From assembly GCF_000333955.1 (NCBI RefSeq), contig NZ_CAPS01000019.1, forward strand, positions 1 to 35,256: a stretch of DNA of 35,256 bases. Direction: 5' to 3'. Shown piece after piece: positions 15,008-22,280 of the stretch; position 1 is the stretch's first letter; each line of letters begins with the position of its first letter. Both the position numbers and the translations under genes were made by a program. The notes under the pieces are model-generated. The model was not told the origin of the DNA. It ran no database searches and was given only the letters and a program-made list of their open reading frames with translations. This DNA is from Rhodococcus sp. AW25M09. Its GTDB lineage: Bacteria; Actinomycetota; Actinomycetes; Mycobacteriales; Mycobacteriaceae.

Positions 15008-15207
15008 CCCGCGCCATGTCCACGAATCTGGACAGGTGAAGCTGTTGCGCCACAGTGATTGTCGCGCTCGAGTGCGTCGGGGCGGTGCAGCAGAATCACC
15101 ATGTCGGCGTCCTGCTCCAGTGAACCGGACTCACGGAGGTCGGACACGATCGGCTTTTTGTCGGTTCGCTGCTCCGGACCACGGTTGAGCTGACGCGAGA
15201 AGATCGA
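15008..15207 (-). pseudogene. Decayed duplicate of the dnaB 3' end
   Basis: These 200 bp are plainly similar to dnaB positions 16246-16557 on the same strand (for example 20 identical bases at 15010-15029 and 16247-16266), covering about the last 100 codons. Two internal deletions of 62 and 51 bp, each between short direct repeats, plus substitutions remove the frame and the stop. It has no start and no intact motif, so it is debris. The surrounding gene-free stretch 14928-15361 holds otherwise only the DUF3297 leader and about 150 bp (15208-15361) in which I recognise nothing. Confidence 0.85.
15010..15029. repeat. Direct repeat, left copy (dnaB 3' end)
   Basis: CGCGCCATGTCCACGAATCT occurs here and again at 16247-16266 inside the dnaB 3' end. 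The two copies bracket about 1.2 kb containing the DUF3800 gene and could mark the ends of an inserted cassette. Confidence 0.7.
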
Positions 15208-15361
15208 GCGGTAAGCCTTGCATGTCGCAGACGTAGCACGTTGAACTGCACCCCGGGGTCGGGTGCTCCTGCGTCTTCACTGCTTGACTATGTTGGCCCC
15301 GGCATGGTGTCCTGAACATGCTAGCTGAGCCGGCCGCATGGCCGAGGTAGGTTAGCCGTCA

Positions 15362-15385
15362 AGGGGCCTCCGCAAGGAGGCCCCT
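15362..15385. terminator. Rho-independent terminator of the DUF3800 gene
   Basis: AGGGGCCTCC (15362-15371), loop GCAA and GGAGGCCCCT (15376-15385) make a perfect 10-bp stem with a stable tetraloop. It begins two bases beyond the DUF3800 stop on minus. The T-tract is short on both strands, but stem strength and position support termination. Confidence 0.75.
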
Positions 15386-15387
15386 CT

Positions 15388-16206
15388 TCATTTCGGCGGA
15401 AACAAGTAGATTCCGTCGCCTCGCTGCGAAACCTTGTCGACATGAATCGGCGCAAGTAGGTCCCACATCTCGTCGTTGCAGATCTTCGCCGTTCGCCCGT
15501 TGCGGGGGAGAACTTTCACGGAAGCAGCGTAGGCAACCAGGTCCGCAAGCTGTATGAAGTAGGACTGCTGCGAATCTCTGGGTACAGAATCCTCGACGAT
15601 GTGGCGCGCATTGACCCGGTCGCCTACTGCGGACCAAGTAATGCGCCGAAACCGGCGAACCAGCTTTCGCACCTCGTCGTTCTGACCGATGTCGTGGACG
15701 ATCACTATCGGAACGCCGCTCGCATCACTGCGCTTACGTAGTCGTTCCAGTAGATACGTCCACGATCTATCGAAGACGTCGAGATCACGCTTCTGCACGA
15801 GGTCCTTACGAATCGAGATTGCGAAGACTCCGGATGACACGGTGACCAGGGATTTCAGATGCCGCTGGTACAGGTCGCGCATTTGCCCATCGCCCAGGCC
15901 GAGATCGCGGTAGACCTTCTTCACTCCGACGATATGGTTCGCCTTCGCTTCCTGTCTCATCGGAATTCGGTACAGGTCGCGCACGGCCCGTCGCATTTCG
16001 ATGACGTGGTCCAGCCTTGTCGTCCAATCGTCGGCTGGAATCAAGACACATCCGAGTGTGAACGTCGCTGAACCGCCAGCGCCCATGCCGGTATCACCGG
16101 ACTCGTCGATGTACGCGAACTCCAAGCGCGGCCCGACAACCTGATCCGGAAGTGGCGTCAAGGCAGTCGAATCGGGGTCGGACAAACCGCAACGACCGGA
16201 GTCCAC
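15388..16206 (-). CDS. DUF3800 domain protein
   Basis: A 272-residue DUF3800 protein. The hallmark FAYIDESGDTG (about residues 30-40) begins the domain and supplies the acidic residues of a predicted RNase H-like fold. The late QQSYFIQLADLVAYAA (about 221-236), with Gln, Asp and Ala, is the other conserved block. Family members are common in prophages, islands and defence-gene neighbourhoods and are thought to be nucleases, though this is not shown here. The start GTG 16206 gives a 27-residue leader; a TTG directly before the domain is an alternative. It lies between dnaB and a decayed dnaB copy, and 33 bp after dnaB, so it may read through from the dnaB transcript. Confidence 0.82.
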   Translation of the reverse strand: MDSGRCGLSDPDSTALTPLPDQVVGPRLEFAYIDESGDTGMGAGGSATFTLGCVLIPADDWTTRLDHVIEMRRAVRDLYRIPMRQEAKANHIVGVKKVYRDLGLGDGQMRDLYQRHLKSLVTVSSGVFAISIRKDLVQKRDLDVFDRSWTYLLERLRKRSDASGVPIVIVHDIGQNDEVRKLVRRFRRITWSAVGDRVNARHIVEDSVPRDSQQSYFIQLADLVAYAASVKVLPRNGRTAKICNDEMWDLLAPIHVDKVSQRGDGIYLFPPK

Positions 16207-16239
16207 ACATGAGCACGCTCAGCCCACGGGAACATCGCC

Positions 16240-17634
16240 CTAGCCTCGCGCCATGTCCACGAATCTCGACAAGTGCAATTGGTGCGCCACCGTGATCGTC
16301 GCGGTCGGGCCGTTACGGTGCTTGCCGAGAATCAGGTCGGCCTCACCGCCGCGGGGATCGTCGCGCTCGATGGCGTCGGGGCGATGCAGCAGAATCACCA
16401 TGTCGGCGTCCTGCTCCAATGATCCGGACTCACGAAGGTCGGAGACCATCGGCTTCTTGTCGGTTCGCTGCTCAGGGCCACGGTTGAGCTGGCACACCGC
16501 GACCACCGGGCATTCGAGTTCCTTGGCCAGAAGCTTGAGCTGACGCGAGAAGTCCGAGACTTCCTGCTGCCGCGATTCGACCTTCTTGCCGGACGACATC
16601 AGCTGAAGGTAGTCCACCACAATGAGCTTCAACCCGTTGCGCTGCTTGAGTCGCCGGGCCTTGGCGCGAATCTCCATCATCGTCAGGTTCGGAGAATCGT
16701 CGACGAACAACGGCGCTTCGCTGATCTCGCTCATTCGACGAGCCAGCTTGGTCCAGTCGTCGTCGGTCATCTTTCCCGAACGCATGTCACCGAGCTTGAT
16801 CTTCGCCTCGGCGGACAGCAGTCGCATGACGATCTCGGTGCGACTCATTTCCAGAGAGAAAATGACACTGGGCATACCATGCTTGATGGAGCACGAGCGC
16901 ATAAAATCCATACTTAGGGTCGACTTACCCACGCCAGGTCTAGCCGCCACGATGATCATCTGACCAGGGTGAAGACCGTTGGTGATCTCGTCCAGTTCGG
17001 CGAATCCTGTCGGCACACCGAGGGAAATTCCGCCGCGACTGGCGATGGAGTCGATCTCGTCCATCGTGGGCTGCAGCAGCTCTTCGAGGGGAAGGAAGTC
17101 CTCGGAGGTGCGGCGCTCGGTGACCTCGTACACCTCGGCCTGCGCGCGGTCCACGACCTCGGCGACGTCCTGGCCGTCGGCTCCGGCGTAACCGAACTGG
17201 ACGATGCGGGTGCCGGCCTGCACGAGTCGACGCAGAATCGACTTCTCGGCAACGATCTCGGCGTAGTACCCGGCATTGGCCGCAGTCGGAGTCGTCTGGG
17301 TCAGCGTGATCAAGTACGGCGGCCCGCCGATCCGCTTGAGCTCCCCGCGTCGATCCAACTCGGCCGATACGGTCACCGGGTCGGCCGGCTCACCGCGACT
17401 GTAGAGATCCAGAATCGCGTCGTACACGTTCTGGTGGGCGGGCCGATAGAAGTCGCCCGGGCGAAGCACCTCGAGCACGTCGGCGATGGCGTCCTTGCTC
17501 AGAAGCATGCCGCCCAACACGGACTGCTCTGCGGCCATGTCCTGCGGGGGCTGGCGACCGAAATCCTCACCGGGGCCCTCGCTGGAAGGAGAGCCGGAGT
17601 AGTCGGACTGTCCTCGATCGTCCACAACTGCCAC
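16240..17634 (-). CDS. dnaB: Replicative DNA helicase DnaB
   Basis: A 464-residue hexameric replicative helicase that unwinds DNA ahead of the polymerase. The N-terminal domain starts at RQPPQDMAAEQSVLGGMLL; the RecA-like domain has Walker A ARPGVGKST (about 231-239, Lys237), Walker B LIVVDYLQLM and the C-terminal QDADMVILLHR. It has no intein at the DLRESGS site where mycobacterial DnaB often carries one. I chose GTG 17634 because the protein then starts like mycobacterial DnaB (VAVVDD) with AGAGGA upstream; ATG 17703 would add 23 residues. Its 3' end duplicates the remnant at 15008-15207. Confidence 0.95.
   Translation of the reverse strand: MAVVDDRGQSDYSGSPSSEGPGEDFGRQPPQDMAAEQSVLGGMLLSKDAIADVLEVLRPGDFYRPAHQNVYDAILDLYSRGEPADPVTVSAELDRRGELKRIGGPPYLITLTQTTPTAANAGYYAEIVAEKSILRRLVQAGTRIVQFGYAGADGQDVAEVVDRAQAEVYEVTERRTSEDFLPLEELLQPTMDEIDSIASRGGISLGVPTGFAELDEITNGLHPGQMIIVAARPGVGKSTLSMDFMRSCSIKHGMPSVIFSLEMSRTEIVMRLLSAEAKIKLGDMRSGKMTDDDWTKLARRMSEISEAPLFVDDSPNLTMMEIRAKARRLKQRNGLKLIVVDYLQLMSSGKKVESRQQEVSDFSRQLKLLAKELECPVVAVCQLNRGPEQRTDKKPMVSDLRESGSLEQDADMVILLHRPDAIERDDPRGGEADLILGKHRNGPTATITVAHQLHLSRFVDMARG
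16247..16266. repeat. Direct repeat, right copy inside dnaB 3' end
   Basis: Identical to 15010-15029. It encodes, on minus, codons just before the dnaB stop. Confidence 0.7.
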
Positions 17635-17793
17635 GCGAACCGGCCGTCCTCTCCCCATCGTCATGAGCACGGCCGAATACCACCCAGCCGTGCGGTGTAG
17701 CAAGTTCTACCCCCGGGCACCGACAGGTTCTGTTCGGCACCGGATTCGTACTCTCCATCGCCGCTGAACGGCATCGAAAGAGACGCTGCACGG

Positions 17794-17822
17794 ACGGTAA
17801 GCGCTATCGGCAGGAGTCACAA
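17794..17822 (-). promoter_or_regulatory. Candidate dnaB promoter
   Basis: Read on minus: TTGTGA (17822-17817), 17 bp, TACCGT (17799-17794). It would start transcription about 150 bp before the GTG at 17634. Boxes are moderate matches only. Confidence 0.35.
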
Positions 17823-17841
17823 CACTGCCTGTGCATGGATC

Positions 17842-17894
17842 TGTGGACCAAATGTGTATGGGCTTGAACAACTGTGTTGACCACCTGTGGACAA
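17842..17894. promoter_or_regulatory. DnaA-box-like pair upstream of dnaB
   Basis: TGTGGACAA at 17886-17894 is the exact reverse complement of the DnaA box TTGTCCACA. TGTGGACCA at 17842-17850 differs by one base and has the same orientation, 44 bp away. The sites overlap the spacer of the plus-strand promoter and lie just upstream of the possible dnaB promoter, so DnaA binding could affect either. This is too few for an origin. Confidence 0.5.
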
Positions 17895-17906
17895 CCTGGG
17901 TATAAC
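17877..17906 (+). promoter_or_regulatory. Strong plus-strand promoter in the dnaB-rplI gap
   Basis: TTGACC (17877-17882), 18 bp, TATAAC (17901-17906): one of the best sigma-A-type promoters in the window. It points away from dnaB and towards the end of rplI, where no plus-strand gene is recognisable. A DnaA-like box lies in the spacer. Confidence 0.5.
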
Positions 17907-17912
17907 TTTCGG

Positions 17913-18320
17913 AGTTTCGACCATTCAGCCAGCTCGAAGGGTGTACATAAAGTTTTCTTCCTGTGCATTGATTCTGGATCGGCGTGTCGGCCGAATTGAC
18001 AGCTCGGGCGTGTTGAGTAAATGCCAAGTGAATTCCAAGGTGTCGTGCGTCACAGCGACTGGGATGGGTCACAGAAACAGACCACCTCGTCGTTTCGGCT
18101 GGGGGCCACGATCCGAAGCCTTGGAATCGGGCCCCTCGTTGCGGCTGCTCGAACGTCGGGCTCCACTGCCGCGGGACAGTCCGCTCGGCCGTCTGCGGCG
18201 TTCTCCGGCCCACTCAGCGCCGCCTCCGCCGCGCATTCCCACCCTGCGCGGGCACAAGCTCTCCGTGGTGCGAGCCGAGACACGACAAAGCCCCACGAAC
18301 CGAGGTTCGTGGGGCTTTGT
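17913..18320 (+). ncRNA. Possible untranslated RNA between dnaB and rplI
   Basis: A transcript from the promoter at 17877-17906 would run about 400 nt and end at the strong hairpin 18285-18320. The sequence has open frames on both strands, but none has a ribosome site, a recognisable domain or convincing composition. It fills most of a 0.7-kb gap (17635-18346) in which I see no gene; in Mycobacterium tuberculosis a hypothetical gene (Rv0057) sits at this place. An RNA gene is inference from promoter and terminator only. Confidence 0.25.
18285..18320. terminator. Strong bidirectional terminator after rplI
   Basis: ACAAAGCCCCACGAAC (18285-18300), loop CGAG and the exact complement (18305-18320) form a 16-bp perfect stem. 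Because the stem ends in A/T pairs it supplies a T-rich 3' end in both directions. It ends the rpsF-ssb-rpsR-rplI transcript and would also stop plus-strand transcripts. Confidence 0.85.
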
Positions 18321-18346
18321 GCAGCCGTACCGGCCGAAAGCTGAGA

Positions 18347-18802
18347 TCAGCTTCCGACGACCTCCAGCTTGAACTTGGCGGTCACGTCGGGATGCAGGTT
18401 CACGACGATGTCGTGCATGCCCGTGTTCTTGACGTGTGCCTTCGGCAGATCGATGCTGCGCTTGTCGACGACCGGTCCACCGGCAGCCTTGAGAGCAGAC
18501 GCAACGTCCGACGCGGTGACCGAGCCGAACAGCTTGCCCGAGTCGCCTGCGGTCTTCACGGACAGCGTGACGGCCTCGAGGCCTTCGATGGCCTGCTTGA
18601 GCTCGTTGGCATGCTCGAGTCCGCGAACGGCACGAGCTTCCTGAGCGCGGCGGATGCCGTCGACCTGCTTCTGTGCTCCACGGGTGGCCTGAATGGCCAA
18701 TCCGCGGGGCAGCAGGAAGTTACGGCCGTAGCCGTCCTTGACCTCTACGGTGTCGCCAGGCGCACCGAGGTTGTCCACATCAGCGGTGAGGATCAGTTTC
18801 AT
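18347..18802 (-). CDS. rplI: 50S ribosomal protein bL9
   Basis: A 151-residue bL9 of normal length. The N-terminal domain ([19 protein letters not shown], then [16 protein letters not shown]) binds 23S rRNA; a long connecting helix (about 40-75) leads to the C-terminal domain with [11 protein letters not shown]. It sits in the L1-stalk region and limits slippage and collisions of ribosomes. It is the last gene of the rpsF operon, preceded by AAAGGGG, 15 bp after rpsR, and followed by a strong terminator. Confidence 0.97.
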   Translation of the reverse strand: MKLILTADVDNLGAPGDTVEVKDGYGRNFLLPRGLAIQATRGAQKQVDGIRRAQEARAVRGLEHANELKQAIEGLEAVTLSVKTAGDSGKLFGSVTASDVASALKAAGGPVVDKRSIDLPKAHVKNTGMHDIVVNLHPDVTAKFKLEVVGS

Positions 18803-18817
18803 ACCAATCGCCCCTTT

Positions 18818-19060
18818 CTATCGAGCCGTCGCGGCGTAAGGCAGCAGTGCTACCTCACGCGAGTTCTTCACGGCAACGGCCACGTCACGCTGATGCTGGA
18901 CGCAGTTGCCGGTGACACGGCGAGCACGGATCTTTCCGCGATCGCTGACGTACTTACGCAGCAACGTCGTGTCCTTGTAATCGATCGACGCGTTCTTTTC
19001 CTTGCAGAAGGAACACGCCTTCTTCTTGAGCACCTTGTCGCGCAATGGCGGTTTGGGCAT
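18818..19060 (-). CDS. rpsR: 30S ribosomal protein bS18 (zinc-binding form)
   Basis: An 80-residue bS18 that pairs with bS6 on the small-subunit platform. It keeps the zinc-ribbon ligands CSFC near residues 16-19 and CVQH near 53-56, so it is the C+ form. Actinobacteria often encode a second, Cys-free copy expressed under zinc starvation; that is not in this window. It lies between ssb and rplI and is co-transcribed with them. Confidence 0.96.
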   Translation of the reverse strand: MPKPPLRDKVLKKKACSFCKEKNASIDYKDTTLLRKYVSDRGKIRARRVTGNCVQHQRDVAVAVKNSREVALLPYAATAR

Positions 19061-19102
19061 GGGGCTTTCTCCGTTACATCTGGGTGTTCTCGATCGAAGG
19101 AT

Positions 19103-19648
19103 CTAGAACGGTGGCTCTTCGTCTCCGCCACGCCCGCCGAAGGAGCCCGAGGCCGCCGGGGCGCTGCCCCAGGGATCGTCTCCGCCGGAACCGGCGTTGG
19201 AATTGGAGTTCGAGCGGCCGCCGCCCGATCCACCTGAGGAACCAGAACCGGAGTTGAAGCCTCCGCCTCCACCTCCGCCGCCGCGGTTGGCCTTGTTGAC
19301 CTTCGCAGTGGCGTAGCGCAGAGAAGGCCCGATCTCGTCGACCTCGAGCTCGACGACAGTCCGCTTCTCACCTTCACGCGTTTCGTACGAACGCTGCCTG
19401 AGCCTGCCGCTCACGATCACTCGTGAGCCGCGGGTCAAACTCTCGGCCACGTTCTCCGCAGCTTCACGCCAGATATTGCAGCGCATGAAGAGTGCGTCGC
19501 CGTCTTTCCATTCGTTGGTCTGACGGTCGAACGTGCGCGGAGTGGACGCAACGGTGAAGTTGGCCACCGCCGCACCGGCCGGGGTGAAGCGAAGTTCTGG
19601 ATCTGCCGTCAAGTTCCCGACGACGGTGATGACGGTCTCGCCTGCCAT
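19103..19648 (-). CDS. ssb: Single-stranded DNA-binding protein
   Basis: A 181-residue SSB. The OB fold covers about residues 1-115 ([49 protein letters not shown]). A Gly/Ser/Asn-rich linker follows (about 120-170), ending in the acidic tip GGDEEPPF that recruits replication and repair partners. Its place in the S6-SSB-S18-L9 operon is conserved in actinobacteria. It is preceded by AAAGAGGA. Confidence 0.96.
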   Translation of the reverse strand: MAGETVITVVGNLTADPELRFTPAGAAVANFTVASTPRTFDRQTNEWKDGDALFMRCNIWREAAENVAESLTRGSRVIVSGRLRQRSYETREGEKRTVVELEVDEIGPSLRYATAKVNKANRGGGGGGGGFNSGSGSSGGSGGGRSNSNSNAGSGGDDPWGSAPAASGSFGGRGGDEEPPF

Positions 19649-19706
19649 GGTTCCTCTTTCAGTAGTAAGTCTTTGTTGATGCCAGCCTAGAGGCGAGCAA
19701 CGACAA

Positions 19707-19994
19707 TTACTTGCCCTGTCGCAGGACCTTCGTACGCAGCACGGACTCGTTGAGTCCGAGCTGACGATCCAGCTCGCTGACGGTGGCAGGCTCGGCGTTG
19801 AGGTTCACAACGGCGTAGATGCCCTCGGCGTGCTTGAGGATTTCGTAGGCCAGACGACGCTTGCCCCACACATCGACCTTGTCGACGGTGCCGCCATCCT
19901 TGCGAACGACGTTGAGGAACGTATCGAGCGACGGAGCGACAGTGCGCTCGTCCAGATTGGGGTCGAGAATGACCATCAATTCGTAATGACGCAT
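19707..19994 (-). CDS. rpsF: 30S ribosomal protein bS6
   Basis: A 95-residue bS6 of normal length, with [14 protein letters not shown] at the start and [11 protein letters not shown] in the central beta-strand. It forms a dimer with bS18 in the 30S platform. It opens the rpsF-ssb-rpsR-rplI operon. It has an unusually full Shine-Dalgarno (20003-20012) and a leader hairpin (20030-20048), which may be linked to autoregulation by S6:S18. Confidence 0.97.
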   Translation of the reverse strand: MRHYELMVILDPNLDERTVAPSLDTFLNVVRKDGGTVDKVDVWGKRRLAYEILKHAEGIYAVVNLNAEPATVSELDRQLGLNESVLRTKVLRQGK

Positions 19995-20002
19995 AAGACC
20001 TC

Positions 20003-20012
20003 ATCACCTCCT
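20003..20012 (-). promoter_or_regulatory. Extended Shine-Dalgarno of rpsF
   Basis: On minus this reads AGGAGGTGAT, a ten-base perfect complement to the 3' end of 16S rRNA, eight bases before the rpsF ATG. Most other genes here have only 4-6 matching bases or none. Confidence 0.8.
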
Positions 20013-20029
20013 GTGGACTAGTGAAAACG

Positions 20030-20048
20030 GCCACGGACTATCCGTGGC
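20030..20048 (-). promoter_or_regulatory. Leader hairpin upstream of rpsF
   Basis: GCCACGGA, a 3-nt loop and TCCGTGGC form a perfect 8-bp stem in the rpsF leader, followed on minus by CGTTTTC. It could be an attenuator or part of the S6:S18-binding leader motif known upstream of rpsF in many bacteria. I cannot confirm the conserved CCG bulge. A possible promoter (TTAGCA 20107-20102, TATCTT 20083-20078) lies upstream. Confidence 0.4.
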
Positions 20049-20155
20049 AGGAGGGTCGTTGCGTCAGCAACCCCTCGAAGATACACGACAGGGCGCTGAC
20101 CTGCTAATTCCCGTCGGACGCACGGACCGAAGATCGCGCGTCATAGTCTTGCATC

Positions 20156-21559
20156 ATGCGATCCGGGGTCCGCGCCAATCCGACGACGGTGGTCGTGGTC
20201 GTTGCGATGGCTGCAGTCGGACTGATTCTGGGGTACCTGAACAAGGCCCGGTGCGCGCTCGCGCCGTTCGATGCTTCCGGTCGCAGCACAGTGTTCGACG
20301 CGATCAAGGACTCCTCGGTCTGCTACTCCGACATCCAATTCCTGTGGCTCGGTCGCGACATCGACAATCACATCTTCCCCTACATCCACGGGGCCATCAC
20401 CAGCGACGGCATTCTCACCGGGGGCACGGTGGAGTATCCCGTTCTCAGCGGATTGCTCATGTGGCTCGGTGCCATCCCCGCGCACACCGACGCGCAGTTC
20501 CTGTTGACCTCGGCATTGATCCTGGCACCCTTCGGTCTGCTCACCGCCTGGATGCTCGGCCGCATGGCCGGCTGGTCGGCTTTGCTGTGGTCGATCGGCC
20601 CGCCCCTGGTGATGTACGCCTTCCACAACTGGGAACTACCCGTCGTCGCATCGGCCGTAGGCGCGATCTTCGTCATGACGCTGCCGATGCCGCTGCGGCG
20701 GAGAGCAATTCTCGCGTCGGTGCTGTTGGCGGTCGGCTTCTGTCTCAAAATCTATCCCGGTGCTTTCGTATTGCCACTGATCGCCTACGTGGTCACCGGC
20801 GGGATCGACGGCCGCGAATCGCCCGACTCCGTTCGAGGTCGCTACGACATCCGCGGCGGACTGATGGTTGCCGGCGCGGCGATCGGCACCACGGTCGCAG
20901 TGAACCTGCCGTTCGCCGTCCTCGGCTACGAAGGGTGGCGCGCGTCGTTCACCTTCCAGTCCTTGCGGCAGGCCGATCTGACGACCAACTCCATCTGGTA
21001 CTGGGGCCTACGCCACTTCTACATCACCGACCAGATGAGTCCCGATGCCTACGCCGAAGCCGAGGCATCGTTCCAGAACGTGGTGGACGTCGCGTCACCG
21101 CTACTGGTGTTCATCGCATTCGCGCTGGCGCTGTGGCTGGGCCGTCGTCGCGCGAAAGTGGTCGGCACCTATCCCTGGGTCGCGGTGAGCGGCTCGATGC
21201 TGTGCGGATTCATGTTGCTGCACAAAGTGCATTCGCCCCAGTACACGCTCTGGCTGCTTCCGTTCCTGGTGCTGCTGCGCGTTCCGTGGGGACTCGTCGC
21301 CGCGTATCTACTGGTCGATCTGTCGATGGGCATCGGTGTCTTCAAGTACTTCGCCGCACTCGCTTCGGGTGCCGACGCCGACGACGAGGAGTTCTTCGTC
21401 CTGGTCGGGGTATGGGGCCGAGCTCTGTTGTTGGTAGTGCTGTTCGTGCTCTTCATCAGGGCTCGCATGCGGGTTCCATTGCCGGGCGAAACAGACCAGT
21501 CGCCTGTATTATCGCCCCGACCAGCATCGATATCGCTGACGACATCGCCGGGGCAGTAA
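20156..21559 (+). CDS. GT87-type (DUF2029) polytopic mannosyltransferase-like membrane protein
   Basis: A 467-residue membrane protein with about 10-12 hydrophobic segments. The first periplasmic loop has the acidic sequence SDIQFLWLGRDID (about 59-71), as in GT-C glycosyltransferases that use polyprenyl-phosphate sugars; a later LCLKIYP/HKVHSPQY-like region also fits GT87. Mycobacterium has the same kind of gene (Rv0051) divergent to rpsF. It probably transfers mannose or arabinose from a polyprenyl donor to a cell-envelope glycan or lipid; donor and acceptor are not known. A -10-like CATAGT (20142-20147) lies just before the ATG, hinting at leaderless expression. Confidence 0.75.
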   Translation: MRSGVRANPTTVVVVVAMAAVGLILGYLNKARCALAPFDASGRSTVFDAIKDSSVCYSDIQFLWLGRDIDNHIFPYIHGAITSDGILTGGTVEYPVLSGLLMWLGAIPAHTDAQFLLTSALILAPFGLLTAWMLGRMAGWSALLWSIGPPLVMYAFHNWELPVVASAVGAIFVMTLPMPLRRRAILASVLLAVGFCLKIYPGAFVLPLIAYVVTGGIDGRESPDSVRGRYDIRGGLMVAGAAIGTTVAVNLPFAVLGYEGWRASFTFQSLRQADLTTNSIWYWGLRHFYITDQMSPDAYAEAEASFQNVVDVASPLLVFIAFALALWLGRRRAKVVGTYPWVAVSGSMLCGFMLLHKVHSPQYTLWLLPFLVLLRVPWGLVAAYLLVDLSMGIGVFKYFAALASGADADDEEFFVLVGVWGRALLLVVLFVLFIRARMRVPLPGETDQSPVLSPRPASISLTTSPGQ

Positions 21560-21581
21560 GACGCAAGAGCGGGGCGGGGAC

Positions 21582-22280
21582 ATGACACAGGTGCCGCGAT
21601 TTCAGGGGAGCACAGAGCACGAGAACATCGCGGTACGACGCATCGGCTTGGTCGAGGACCACGAATCGGTTGCTCTCGGCCTCCAGGCCATGCTCACGGA
21701 CGAACCCGACCTCGAATTGGTGTCGTTCGCCGCCACCGTCGGCGAACTGTTGGATCGGCCGCAGACACTCGATCTGGTGGTACTCGACCTTCGACTGGGT
21801 GACGGCTCGTCCCCTCGCTCCAATGTGGAGCAACTGCACGCTGCCGGGGCCCGCGTGTTGGTCTACACCGGTGCCGAGAACGCATTTCTGGTTCGCTCCG
21901 CTGCCCGTGCAGGGGTGTTGGGGGTGGTGCGCAAGTCAGCACCTGCCTCGGCGATCGTCTCGGCGATCAGGCGCGCCGCGAGCGGCGGTCAGGTCGTCAC
22001 GACGGACTGGGCTGCCGCAATCGACGGCGACCCGCAGCTCCCCGATGTCGGCCTCAGCCCACGTCAACGCGAGGTGCTCGCGCTGTATGCATCGGGCGAA
22101 AAGGCCGGTCGCGTAGCCCGCCTGGCCGGCTTGTCCGAGCAAACCGTCAACGATTACCTCGTGCGCATCCGCAACAAGTACGCCGAGGCCGGGCGCCCGG
22201 CACCGACGAAAACCGATCTGTACAAGCGTGCGGTCGAGGACGGTTGGCTGCCGATGCCCGAACTACCGCCACGGGAATGA
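21582..22280 (+). CDS. NarL/LuxR-type response regulator
   Basis: A 232-residue response regulator. The receiver domain has the acidic pair Glu25-Asp26 (LVEDHES), the phosphoacceptor Asp69 (VVLDLRLGD), Thr96 (LVYTGAE) and Lys118 (VVRKSAP). The C-terminal HTH (about 158-220) reads LSPRQREVLALYASGEKAGRVARLAGLSEQTV, then KYAEAGRPAPTK. All key residues are present. Its stop overlaps the kinase start (ATGA), so the two are coupled. The HTH ending is very like that of the separate small HTH protein at 24635, which suggests they bind related sites. Confidence 0.92.
   Translation: MTQVPRFQGSTEHENIAVRRIGLVEDHESVALGLQAMLTDEPDLELVSFAATVGELLDRPQTLDLVVLDLRLGDGSSPRSNVEQLHAAGARVLVYTGAENAFLVRSAARAGVLGVVRKSAPASAIVSAIRRAASGGQVVTTDWAAAIDGDPQLPDVGLSPRQREVLALYASGEKAGRVARLAGLSEQTVNDYLVRIRNKYAEAGRPAPTKTDLYKRAVEDGWLPMPELPPRE

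Noticed and set aside
15131..15319. 62-codon open frame over the dnaB remnant
   Set aside because: It crosses the remnant in a different frame from dnaB and has no ribosome site.
16240..17634. Intein in DnaB, as in many mycobacteria
   Set aside because: The helicase motifs are uninterrupted and the length is that of an intein-free protein.
17707..18213. Open frame on minus in the dnaB-rplI gap, possibly an Rv0057-like gene
   Set aside because: Start context is poor, it runs through the plus-strand promoter and DnaA boxes, and no domain is recognisable.
20044..21585. Open frame of 513 codons on plus over the GT87 gene
   Set aside because: It is Arg- and Gly-rich low-quality sequence, a frame shadow of the clear membrane protein at 20156-21559.
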